Translations under genes and position numbers: made by a program
Origin: Kutzneria sp. 744
GTDB lineage: Bacteria > Actinomycetota > Actinomycetes > Mycobacteriales > Pseudonocardiaceae
DNA: 64,000 nucleotides
Direction of reading: 5' to 3'
Assembly: GCF_000568255.1 (NCBI RefSeq)
Contig: NZ_KK037166.1
Span: 4,553,898 to 4,617,897, forward strand
Shown: piece after piece, positions 48,801 through 60,813 of the stretch
Layout: each line of letters opens with the position of its first letter
How positions within the stretch are numbered: the first letter of the stretch is position 1
The notes under the pieces: model-generated
Databases searched by the model: none
What the model saw: the letters and a program-made list of their open reading frames with translations, nothing else
Told to the model about the DNA's origin: nothing

Positions 48801-51800
48801 CGGCGCTGGCCTTGAGCACGCCCACGATCGCCACCACGAGGTCCACCGAGCGGGGCAGCACGATCGCCACCACGTCCTCGGCGCCGATCCCGCGGCCGGC
48901 GAGGAAGCCGGCCACCCAGTCCGTCTCGGTGTGCAGCCGCGCGTAGTCGAGGGTCCGGTCGTCGCCGATCACCGCGGCAGCCGTCGGGGTGGCCGCAGCC
49001 TGCCGGTCCAGCAGTTCCACCACGGTCCCCACACCGAGCGGGCGCACCGTGCCAGCCGAGGCTGCGGCCGCAAGGGCACACTCGGACTCATCGAGGATGT
49101 CCACGAGGCCGATACGGCCGGCGGGGTCGGTGGCCACGCCGCCGAGGAACCGGCGGAAGTAGCTGACTATCCGCTCTGCGGTCGCCCGGTCGAACAAGTC
49201 CGTGCTGTATTCGACAAGGATCTCCAAGCCGGCCGGCCTACTGTCCTCATCGTGCGTCTCGGCCATGGACAGCAGCAGGTCGAACTTTGCTGCGCCGGGC
49301 TGGCCGGGCTGCTCGCGAACCTCCAGGCCTGGCACATCGAGCCGGCTCTCGGTCATGTTCTGCAGGACAAGCATGACCTGGAACAGTGGGTGGCGAGACA
49401 GCGACCGCTCCGGGTTGACCGCCTCCACCAACCGCTCGAATGGGATGTCCTGGTGGGCATATGCGGCCAGGTCAGTCTCCCGGACGCGGGCCACAAGCTC
49501 GGCAAAGGTGGGGTCCCCGGACGTATCCGTGCGCAGCACGAGCGTGTTGACAAAGAACCCGACCAACTCGTCCATGGCCTCGTCGGTGCGGCCGGCGATC
49601 AGGCTGCCGAGCGGGATGTCGGTGCCCGCACCCAGACGCGTCAGCAAGGCTGACAACGCGGCCTGCAGCACCATGAACAGCGTGGCGTCCAGGCGACGTG
49701 CCAATGCCAGCAGGCCTAGATGAACGTCGGCCGGAACCATTTGCTGAAACAGCTCGCCTCGGTAGCTCGCGACAGCAGGACGGGGCCGGTCGAACGGCAG
49801 CGCCAGCTCGGCGGGCAGGTTGGCGAGCTGTGTGTGCCAGTAGCGGAACTGGCGGGCCAGCGCACTGCGTTCGCCCCCCTCGTCACTGAGGATCTCGCGC
49901 TGCCAGAGCGTGTAGTCCACATACTGCACCGGCAGGCTAGACCATTGTGGACAGTCACCGGCCGACCGCGCGGTGTATGCCTCGGCCAGGTCACGGGCCA
50001 GCGGGATGAGCGACCAGCCGTCCCCTGCGATGTGGTGAACCACAAGTGAAAGGAGGTGCCGCTCGGGGCCGATCCGGTAAAGCACCGCGGACAGTGGAAC
50101 CTCGAACTCCAGGTCGAAGGTTTGCCTGGCGTCTGCGGCGATCACAGCATCGATCTCGCCCTCGGCAAGCGGCCGCACCGGCAAGGCTGGACGCGCCTGT
50201 GCAGGCTCGAGCACCTGCTGCCACGGTTCGCCGTCCTCTGCCGGGAACACCGTTCGCAACGATTCGTGCCGGTCGGTCAGATCGCCGAGAGCCGCACGCA
50301 GTGCTCCGACGTCCAGCGAGCCCGTCAGGTGCAGAAACGTGGGCAGGTTGTAGGTCGCGCTCGGCCCTTCCATCCGGTGCAGGAACCACAGCCGTCGCTG
50401 CGCGAACGACAGAGGCGGGCGTTCCGGCCTCGACCGGGCCGTCAGTGGTGGCCGTTCGGCCGCGCCGGCCGTGGCCAAGGCCTTGGCCAGTGCGGACACC
50501 GACGGGTGTTGGAAGATCATCCGGATCGGCGCCTCCACGCCGAGCACGGACCGGATCCTGCTGGTCAAGCGGGTCGCGAGCAGCGAGTGCCCGCCTATGT
50601 CGAAGAAGCTGTCAGTCAGTCCTACCCTGCGCAGGCCGAGCACCTCCGAGAACAGCTCGCCCAGGATCTGCTCGGTCGGCGACCGGGGCGCGCGGTCCGC
50701 GACGTCCGTGCCGTGGTCCGGCTCGGGCAGCCGGGCCCGGTCGAGCTTGCCGGTCGGCCCGATCGGCAACGCGTCCAGCACCACAACCGCCGAAGGCACC
50801 ATGTACCCGGGCAGCCGGGTGGCAAGGTGCCTGCGCAGCGCCGACCTCAACTGCCGGTCCTGCAGCGCCTCAGCCGGTTCGGCGGCCCATGTGGCCAGCT
50901 CGGCGTCGCGCGGGTCCCCGGCGTACACACCGACAGTGGTGGGACCGCCGAGCAGGACGTCGTACCGGCCAGCGGCGGGCGACGGGGTGAGCACGCAGTG
51001 GTAGCCCGCGCCCGTGACCACCTCGGTGACGGCCTCCTGGGCCACACCGGTCCGGTCGTCCAGTGTCCGGACGGCCATCGCCAGGTCACCCGCGTCGATC
51101 AGGTCGCTCGCGGCTGTCGGGCCTACCAGCCGCGGGTCGGGCACGCCCGCGACGCGCAAGCCTTCCGGCCGACGCTTACTCAGAACGGCGGCCAGTTCAT
51201 CGAGCGTCCGAACGTCAGTGCCCCACACCAGTTCAGCGAGGGCGGGCGGTGTGGTCGCAGTGTTGTCGTGCAGGACGACGTCGTAGCGATAACGGCTGAG
51301 CTCGTTGACATAGCCGCCGCCCTTGAGCCGGACGTCCGCTAGTCCGAACCCGGGTGTCCGGTCCGCGAAGAGCGTGAAGAACTCGGGGTCCAGCACCAGC
51401 TCCCGGTCCTGCGCGACACGGCGGTCCACAGCCTGCCGGACCGCGTGCGGGTCGGTCCCGGGACGCTGGCGGCGCAGCTCGATCTCCGTGTGCAGCAGCT
51501 TGGCCAAGCGCCGGCCGCGGATGTCGCCGAGCACAATCCGGCCTCCGGGGGCAAGCTTGCCGGCAAGTTTTGCCAGCACGTCGCTGAGGTAGGCCACGCT
51601 GGGGAAGTACTGGACCACGGAGTTGAGCACAATCGTGTCAAACCACCGGTCCGGCAGGCCGTCGACGTCATGGGCGGCCTGTGCCCGCAGTGTCACCCGG
51701 CCGGCCAGGTCAGGGTCCTCGCCGACCTGACCGGCGAGCCGGTCAACCACGACAGTTGAGAAGTCGGTCGCCCAGTACTCGTCACACTGTCCAGCGAGCG

Positions 51801-54800
51801 GCGCGAGCAGCAGACCGGAGCCGACGCCCACCTCGAGGACCCGCCGTGGCCGCAACTGGCGCAGTCGGTCCACCGTGGCCGAGCGCCAGGCAAGCATGTC
51901 CGCCCGGTCAAACGGTAGACCATCCACTGTGGACACCCAGCCGGTGAAGTCGGCGCCGAACTCCTCGCCGCTGCCCGTGTAGAGAGCGTCATAGGTGTCA
52001 CGCCAGTTGTCGACCTGCTCGCCATCCAGCGTCGCTTTCCGTTCGCCGGCCCGGGCCATGGCGTAGGCGACCAGCTCGGTGTCGCCCGCCGAATCCGGTC
52101 GAGCCACCACCACGGCGGCGGTGACCACCGGGTGGTCCAGCAGCACCGCCTCGATCTCGCCGAGCTCGATCCGGTGTCCCCGTACCTTGACCTGGTGGTC
52201 CACCCGGCCGAGGAACTCCAGTTCACCACCCTGCCATCGGACCAGGTCACCGGTCCGGTACATGCGGGTTCCCGGCGGGCCGTACGGGTCAGCCACAAAC
52301 CGGTGTGAGGTCAGTTCGGGACGGTCGTGGTATCCGCGCGCGACACCACCACCGCCGAGGTACAGCTCACCCGGCACACCTGGCGGGACCGGACACAGGT
52401 CGAGGTCCAGCACATAGCCGCGACGGTTGGCAATCGGGCCGCCGATGGGTGGTGCGCCGGACGGGTCGTCGCCCGCCCAGGCTGTGGCGTACACAGTGGA
52501 CTCAGTCGGGCCGTAGATGTTGTGCACCCGCACACCCGGCAGGCGGCGCCGGGTCTCCTCCCAGCCGCTGCGGGTCAGCGCATCACCCGCGAACACCACG
52601 GTCCCGACATCCACCTGGACGGCCTCGTGCCGAAGGACCGGCAACGCGGCGGCGGAGACACCAGACAGCAATGAGCCGGACCATGGCCGTTCCACCAGCG
52701 CCAGCAGGTCGGTGACCAGGTCAACGACGCCACCCGCGGCGAGCGTGCCGAACAGTTCGAACACCGACACGTCGAAGCTCAGTGACGTCGAAGCGAGCAC
52801 GCGGGCCATCACATCGGCGCCAAGCTCCCCGGTGACCCAGGCCATCAGGGTGGCCGCGTTCTCATGTGTCACCACGACGCCCTTGGGCATGCCGGTCGAG
52901 CCGGACGTGTAGATCATGTACGCGGCGTTCGCGCCCACCAGCGACCCGACCCGGTCTGCGTCCGCGAGGTCGGCGTCGGTGAACTCGCCGAGGTCGGGCA
53001 GTTCCGTGAGCACACACAGCGGGTCGGCGTCAGCGGTCATGAACGACAGTCGATCCGCTGGGTAGGCCGGATCCAGCGGGACGTACGCGGCACCGGCCTT
53101 CAGCACGCCGAGCACGGCCACCAACAGGTCGCACGTACGAGGCATGGCGATGCCCACGAACCGCTCAGGGCCAGCGCCACGAGCCACGAGCCAGCGGGCG
53201 ACCCGGTTCGCACGCGCGTTCAGCTCGTCGTAAGTCAGCTGCGAGACCCCGTCGGCGACGGCGATGCGGTCCTTCCCGGCGGCCACGGACGCCTCGAACC
53301 AGGCGTGCAGCGTGGCGTGCTTCGACGGAATGTCCGACCCGGTGCCGGTCTTTAGCATTGACGCACGCTCGGCGTCGTCTGTAATTGGGAGCCGCGCGAC
53401 GGTCACGCCCGGATCGGCCGTAACCGCAGCAAGGACACGTTCCCAGCGAGCCAGGATGGCCCGAACGGTGTCGGCCTCGAACAGGTCGGTGCTGTATTCA
53501 ACCGCGCAATGCAGGCCGCCCGTGTCCGGGCGTTCGGAGACGCTGACGAAGAGGTCGAACCGGCTGACTCCGGCGCCGGTGAGCTCGGTGCTGATGTCCA
53601 GCCCGGGCAGGGCGAACGGCTCCTCGGCGGTGTTCTGCAATGCGAGCATCACCTGGAACAGCGGGTGCCGGGATAGCGACCGCTCCGGGTTGAGCAGCTC
53701 GACCAGGTGCTCGAACGGCACGTTCTGGTGGTCATAGGCGGCCAGGCTGGTCTCCCGGACCCGGGCCAGCAGCTGGGCGAACGTGGGGTCCCCGGCGGTG
53801 TCGACCCTCAGCACGGCCGTGTTCACGAACATCCCGACGAGGTCGTCCAGAGCCTCGTCCACCCGGCCGGCGATCGGACTGCCCAACGGGATGTCGGTGC
53901 CGGCGCCCAGCCGCGTCAGGGTGGCCGCGAGCGCGGCCTGCAACACCATGAACAGAGTGACGTCACACCGCCGTGCCAGCTCGGCCACCGCTCTATGCCG
54001 TTCGGCCGGCACGTCGAACTCCACGAAAGCGCCCCGGTTGCTCGCCATGGCAGGCCGGGGGCGATCAGTAGGCAGTGTGAGCTGCTCGGGCAGTCCGGCC
54101 AGGGCGTCGAGCCAGAACGCGATCTCGCGGTTCCATGCGCTGTCCGCGTCGTCCTGGTCACCAGCGATCTCCTGTTGCCACAGGGTGTAGTCGGCGTACT
54201 GGACCGGCAGTTCGCTCCACTGCGGACGTTCGCCGGCCACACGGGCGGTGTAGGCACGTTCGATGTCCCGCGCCAGTGGACCGAGCGACCAGCCGTCCGC
54301 TGCGATGTGGTGCAGGACCATCACGAGCGTGTGCCGTCGCGAACTAACCGCGAACAGGCGTGCTTGCCACGGCAGGGTTGTCATGACGTCGAATGGCTGC
54401 CGCACGACCTCCTCGACGGCTTGGGGGAGGTCTTTCTCGTCGATCTCCACGACATCCAGCGCCGACCAGGCCGCTGCCAGACCGAGGACGACCTGCTCGG
54501 GTGAACCGTCACGGAGCGGGTAGATCGTGCGCAACGGCTCGTGCCGATCGACGACGTCCCGCAGGGCGGCGGCCAACGCCGCTCGGTCGAGTGGGCCGGC
54601 GAGGTGCAGCACCAACGGCATGTTGTAGGTCGCGTTGGGTCCTTCCAGGTGGTTGAGGAACCACAGGCGCCGCTGAGCGAACGACAGCGCGAGACGTTCA
54701 GGCGCAGCAACACGGCGCAGGGGCGGGACACGGTGGTGACCGTTGTCGATAAGCCGCGCGAGCCTTGCGGGGGTTGGCGCGTCGAACACCGATCGCACCG

Positions 54801-57800
54801 GCAGGTCCGTACCGAATACTGCCCGGACCCGGCTCAGCAGCCGGCTCACCAGCAGGGAGTGCCCGCCCAGCGCGAAGAACCCGTCGTCGGGCGCGACCGA
54901 CGGGATACCCAGCACCTCGGCGTACAGGCCACAGATGATCTCCACCCGCACGTCGCGCGGACCGCCGACGGGAGCCTCGGTCACCAGGGCAGGCAGGGCG
55001 GCTCGGTCCAGCTTGCCACTGACCTGCGACCTCGGCAGTTCGTCGAGGACGATGATGGCGGCGGGCACCAGGTTCGCGGGCAGCCGGTCGGCCACGTGGT
55101 CCCGCACCGCGTTGACGTTCAGGCCGGCTGCCACGGCGACCACGAAGCCGACCAAGACCGGGGTCCCGGCGGCGGACTCCCGTACGGCGACGGCGGCACG
55201 AGCCACATCCGGGTGACCGGCCAGCACAGCCTCGACCTCGCCCGGCTCAACCCGGACGCCGAGCAGCTGCACCTGGTCGTCGACCCGGCCGACGTAGTCG
55301 AGGGCACCACCTTCGGTCCATTTGGCGAGGTCACCAGTGCGGTACATTCGCGTGCCGGGCGGGCCGTAGGGGTCGGCAACGAACCGATCCGCGGTACGGC
55401 CCGGCTGCCGGTGATATCCGAGGGCGACGCCGGAACCCGCGATGTACAGTTCACCGGCCACACCGACGTCCACGGGTTCGAGGTCGTCATCGAACACGTA
55501 ACACCGGACTCCCGGCATCGGCCGGCCGATCAGCGGCTTCCCCGGCCCGACGAGCACCTGAGCGCACGCGTCCACAGTGGACTCCGTAGGGCCGTACATG
55601 TTCACGAACGTGACGTCGGAGTACCCGGCCAACCGCGCCCACAGCGACACAGATGTGGCCTCACCCCCCAGGAGGACAACCGCAGGCCTGCGCTCGCCGT
55701 CGAGCAGGCCGGCGTGCACCAGCTGGTCGACGTGCGACGGGGTGACGTCGATGACGTCGAGAGCACGGTCGGCGACGAACGCCGTGAACGCGTCCGGGTC
55801 GACCCGAGTCTCCTCGTCGACGATGTGCAGCTCGTGGCCGTGGAACAGCCACATGAACCCGTCCCAGGCGCCGTCGAACGACCACGACGCCACATGCGCC
55901 ACGCGAGCATGTCCGGTTGCTGCAAGCCGCACGACGTCCCGGTAGCCGGCAAACAGGTTCACCAGCGAGGCTTGGGTGACCACGACCCCCTTGGGCAGCC
56001 CAGTCGACCCAGAGGTGTAGGTGACGTAGGCGACCTGCCCCCGGCCAGAAGCCGCGGTCACCTCGGGTGCGACCGCGTCCGGCCCGAGCACTGGAATGTC
56101 CACACCGGACAACTTGGTAGCTGTCTCCGCGGTCGCGACGGCGAGCGTCACCCCAGCATCGGCGAGCACGTGTGCCGTCCGCGACGACGGCTGCGCCGGG
56201 TCGACCGCGACGTAGCCGGCGCCAGTCCGGAAGACCGCGAGCATCGCGACGACGAAGTCGGCCGTGCGCGGCAGGACCAGTCCCACCAGCGTTCCTGGCC
56301 GGGCACCGGCCCATCCGAGAGCATCGGCCAGCCGCCGGGAGGCTCGATCCAGGTCGGCGAAGGTGTGCGTGCTCGCGCCAGCGACCACGGCGACAGCATC
56401 GGGGGTGCGGGCGACCTGTGCGTCGAAAACCTCGATCATCGTGGACGGCCCGACGTCGATGGCCGTGTCGTTCCACTCGTCGAGGATCCGTGCGCGGGTC
56501 TGTCCGTCCAGCCGGGCCAGCCGCCGGACGGGTGCCTCTGGGTCGTCTACCACCGATTCCAGAGTCCTCACCAGCGAGCCGAGCAACCGGTCGATCGTCG
56601 CCGGGTCGAAAAGGGCCGCGTCGAAAAAAAACATCCGACCGGATCGTCCCGTCCGAGACCTGGATCAGGTCGACCGACAGGTCGAGTTCGGTTGCGCCTT
56701 GGCCGAGCGGCTCCACTGCGCTCCGCGCGCCGCCGAGCTCGAGGACGGGCGGGGTGCTGTTCTGCATGGTCAGCATGACCTGGAAGAGTGGGTGCCGGCC
56801 GGCCGAACGGACCGGGTTGAGCCGCTCCACCAAGCGTTCGAACGGCACGTCCTGCTGTGCGTGGACCGCCATGTCCTGCTCACGGACACGACCCAGCAAC
56901 TCCCGGAATGACAGCTCACCGTGCAGGTTGGTCCGCAACACGACCGTGTTGACGAAGCATCCGACCAATCCAGCCAAGGCGTCGTCGTCGCGACCGGCGA
57001 CCACGGTCCCAATCGGGATGTCCGTGCCGGCGCCGTACCGGTGCAACACGACCGCGAGCGCCGCGCGGAACACCATGAACAGTGTCGCCCCAGATTCCCT
57101 GGCCACGGTGGCAATCCGACGACAGAGGTCGGGTGCGAAGGTGTGCGAGACCGTTGCGGAGGAGAAGGCGCTGCGCGGGCGGTCCACCGGCAGTGGGAGC
57201 TCCGTGGGCAGGCTGTCCAATTCTCGTTCCCAGTAGGCCAGCTGCCGCGAGACCAGCGACTCCGGGTCGTCCTCGGAACCCAATCGGTCCCGTTGCCAGA
57301 GCGCGTAGTCGGCGAACTGGACCGGCAGCGGTGCCCACGTCGGAGGTCGGCCACCGCACCGGGCGCGGTAGGCGGTGCTCAGGTCGGTCGCGAGGATCCC
57401 CGCCGACCAGCCATCGCTCATCACATGGTGAGTCACCATGAGCAGCACGTGGGAATCCGGGCCAAGCGCGAACACCACGACAGCGAAGGCAGGTTCGGTG
57501 GCCAGGTCGAACCGGCGGTCGGCCGCGTCCCGCAGGGCGCCGGGCAGGCCGCCCTCGTCGATGTCGATGTGAGTCAGGGCAACCTCGACCGGGGGGTGGA
57601 CCCGCTGGCACGGCACGCCCTCCTCGATCGGGAAGGTCGTCCGCAGGATCTCGTGCCTGGCCACGACATCCGCGAGGGCGGCGCGCAAGCAGCCGAGGTC
57701 GAGTCCACCGACGATCCGGAAGGCGACCGACGAGTTACGCGGTCGTGCCTCGGGAGTGAGACCGTGGACGAACCACAACCCGTTCTGCCCCGCGGACAAC

Positions 57801-60784
57801 GGGATCCGGTCTGGTCGGACGAGCTGCCGCAACGGAACCCGCGCGGGTTCCGCGCTCTCCAGGGCGGCTGCCAAACCAGCCACGGTCGGGGTTGTGAAGA
57901 CCTGACGTAGATCGGTCTCTACCGCCAACGCCGACCGGATGCCCGCGACGAGCCGGCTCGCCAACAGGGAATGGCCGCCGAGTTCGAAGAAGTCGTCATG
58001 GGCGCCCACCGACTCGAGACCGAGCAGGTCGGCGAACAGGCCCGCCAGGGTCATCTCCCGCGTGGTCCTCGGCGCGACGCGGGCAGCGGCAGCGAAGTCC
58101 GGGGCGGGAAGAGCCTCGACGTCGATCTTCCCGTTGGCAGTGAGGGGAAACTCGTCGACCGAGACAATCGCAGTGGGCACGAGGTGGGCAGGCAACATCT
58201 GACGCAGGTAATCCCGCAACGAGGGCAACGGTTCGTCGCCATGCGGGAGGATGTAGCCGACGAGGAACTGGCCGCGCACGGTGTCGGTTCGCGTTGTCAC
58301 CACGGCCTGCCGGACACGGGCATGACCAGCCAGTGCGGCCTCGATCTCGCCGGGCTCCACGCGGACGCCGCGGATCTTCACCTGCGTGTCCGCCCTACCG
58401 ACGTACATCAGCTCGCCGTCGCCGGTGCGGCGCACCAGGTCGCCGGTGCGGTACATCCGACCGCCGGGGGCGGCCACGAACCGCACGGCCGTTTCCGCGG
58501 GAGCCCCTAGGTAGCCCCGCGCCAACCCCGCCCCGGTGAGGTACAACTCACCCACCACACCGACAGGCACTGGCCGCAGGTCACGGTCCAGCACCCGCAG
58601 GCCGGTGCCAGGCACACTGTCGCCGAGCGGTGGAACCCGTTGGCCTGTCACGGGTTCGCTGATCGTTGCCGTCACGGTCGACTCGGTCGGGCCGTAGGCG
58701 TTGTGCAGCCGGACATGTGCACCCCAGTAGCCGACGACTTCCGGGTCGCCCGACTCACCACCGATTACGACCACGCGCAGTGTCGGCAGTTTCCGCCGGG
58801 GCACGGTCGCCAGCACCTGCGGAGTCAACTGGATATGGGTAATCGCGTGGTCGGTCAGCTCGGCCGCGAGATCAGCGCTGACGAGCGCCCGACGGCGTGG
58901 CAGTACCAGGGTCGCCCCGCTGAGCAGTGCCATGCACATGTCTGCGATGGCCACGTCGAACGTCGGCGGCACCCAGTGCAGGACGCGTCCACCGGGGCCG
59001 ACCGGCAGGGCGGCGGGCAGCGCGGCGATACCGGCGTGCCGGACCAGGACCGGTTTCGGTTCTCCGGTGGAACCAGACGTGAAGATCAGATACGCGGAGT
59101 TGTCCAGCCGCAGTGACGGCTCGACCGGCTCGTCGGACCCGGACGCCCAGGCATCGTGCGGGTCAAGGACGGGCACGGCCAACCCGCTCTCCGGGCCGAC
59201 AAGCAGAACCGGACGAGCGATGGTCACCAGGGTCCGCAGCCGGTCCGCGGGCAGTTCGGGATCCAGCGGCAAGTAGACAGCGCCGGCCTTGAGCACGCCC
59301 AGAAACGTGACCACCGACTCGACCGATGGCTGGAGCAGAACGCCCACCACGTCCTCGGGACCGATCCCGCGCTCGGCCAACCTGCGGGCGATCCGATTGG
59401 CTCGGCGGTCCATCTCCGCGTAGTCAAGGCGGATTCCTTCGCTCTCCAGCGCGATGGCGTTGGGTGTGCGCGCCACCTGCCGCGCGAACAGGTCCGGCAG
59501 TGCCGCCGCGGCGAGTTCGGCCGGATCGTTGCCGGTCGGGTCGGGCAGGGTGAGCTCGCCGATCGCCCGGTCCGGGTGGTCGAGGGCCGCCATGGTGAGC
59601 GAGATCCAGTGCCGGGCCAGCCTGGCGATGGTGGTCTCGTCGAAGATTTCGGCGCGGTACTGCACCTCCAGCGACCAAGTCCGTCCAATGTGGACCTGCC
59701 AGCTGATATCGGTCTTGGCCGCGCGGCGGTCCAGAATCACCTCGGTCAGCCGGCACGCACCGAACCGGACGTCCCCGGCCAGCTCCTCCTCGACACCGAA
59801 CACGACCTGGGCCAGCGGCCCTCCGGCGCTGTTCCCGATGAGCCGCAACAGGTCCCGCAGCGGCACGTCCTGGTGAGCGGTCGCGGTCCAGATGGTCTCC
59901 GCAACCTGGGCGCGCAGTTCGTCGAACGCCAGGCTCGCGTCGACGTCCACGCGGATCGGCAGGACGCTGGTCAGCAGGCCGACCACCTGCTCCAGCTCCG
60001 GACGAACGCGCGCGCTCACGGCGGCGCCGATCAACAGGTCCGCCTGCGCCGTGTACCGGGACAGCGCCACGGCGAGCGACGCGAGCAGCGTGACGAACGG
60101 GCTCTTCTCGCCATAGCCGCCGTGCAGCGCAGCACGCATCCGTGCCGGCAGTTCGCACCGGAAGGTGCTGCCGACTGTGGCCGGTGACACCGGGCGTGCA
60201 CGGTCGGTGGGCAAGTCGAGCTCGACAGGCGCGCCCAGGAGCGCCGTCGTCCAGTAGTCGTCCGCGGCCGCGGAAGGCATGTCGGGACAAGGCACGACCG
60301 GCAGAGGCGTGTCGCCGGCGGTCGTGAGGTCGGTGTAGCGGGCGGCGACCGTACGCAGAAGCAGGCCCAGCGATGCACCGTCGAAAGCGATGTGGTGGGC
60401 GACAACCGCGAGCAACGCTCGCTCGTCCGGCAGCCTGGCCAGCCCGATGCGGATCGGGGGCTCGGCGGCCAGATCGATCGGACGTCGGGAAAGGTCCTCG
60501 GCCCAGGCGAGCGCATCGCTGTCGGTGTCGAAGTCTGCCTGGGCGAAGGGGAGCACAGGATCGGCGGACACAGTCCGGCGCGGTTCGCCGCCATCGTCGG
60601 CGAACCGCGAACGCAGCATCTCGTGCGCGGCCACGAACTCGGTCAGCGCCTGCCGGAGCAGATCGAGGTCGAGTCTCCCGTCGACCCAGTAACCGGTGGC
60701 CATGATGTACGCGGCCGTGCCCGGGTTGGCCTGCTCGAACAGCCAGACGTCTCGTTGAGCTTCGCCAATGCCACCGGTCCGCAT
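45870..60784 (-). CDS. NRPS, C-A-T-C-A-T-C-A(MT)-T-C-A-T-C (two apparent frameshifts)
   Basis: If one base is removed at each of two places the gene is a continuous 4970-residue NRPS. The places are the A8 run at 56624-56631 and the CCC at 48731-48733. Five C domains have HHIAFDG, HHVMSDG, HHIAADG, HHIAGDG and finally NHIAGDG. A-domain readings are D-V-A-Q-V-G-A-V-T-K; D-G-D-D-L-G-M-V-D-K (two acids in the pocket suggest a basic residue); D-V-F-S-V-A-I-V-Y-K with an inserted N-methyltransferase ([12 protein letters not shown] near 51830); and D-V-W-H-L-S-L-I-D-K, an exact serine code. The first A domain has [11 protein letters not shown], with Pro for the usual Gly. Four T domains carry GGHSLL. 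The terminal C domain serves the A domain opening the next protein. The ATG at 60784 was chosen, with a GTG two codons earlier possible. Confidence 0.9.
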
Positions 60785-60813
60785 TGTCACCGTTTCGCTC
60801 TTCCCGTCGCGAA

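Noticed and set aside
48703-56634. Separate NRPS genes starting at 56634 and 48728
   Set aside because: Both would begin in the middle of domains without ribosome sites; single-base corrections at 56624-56631 and 48731-48733 join them to the upstream frame.
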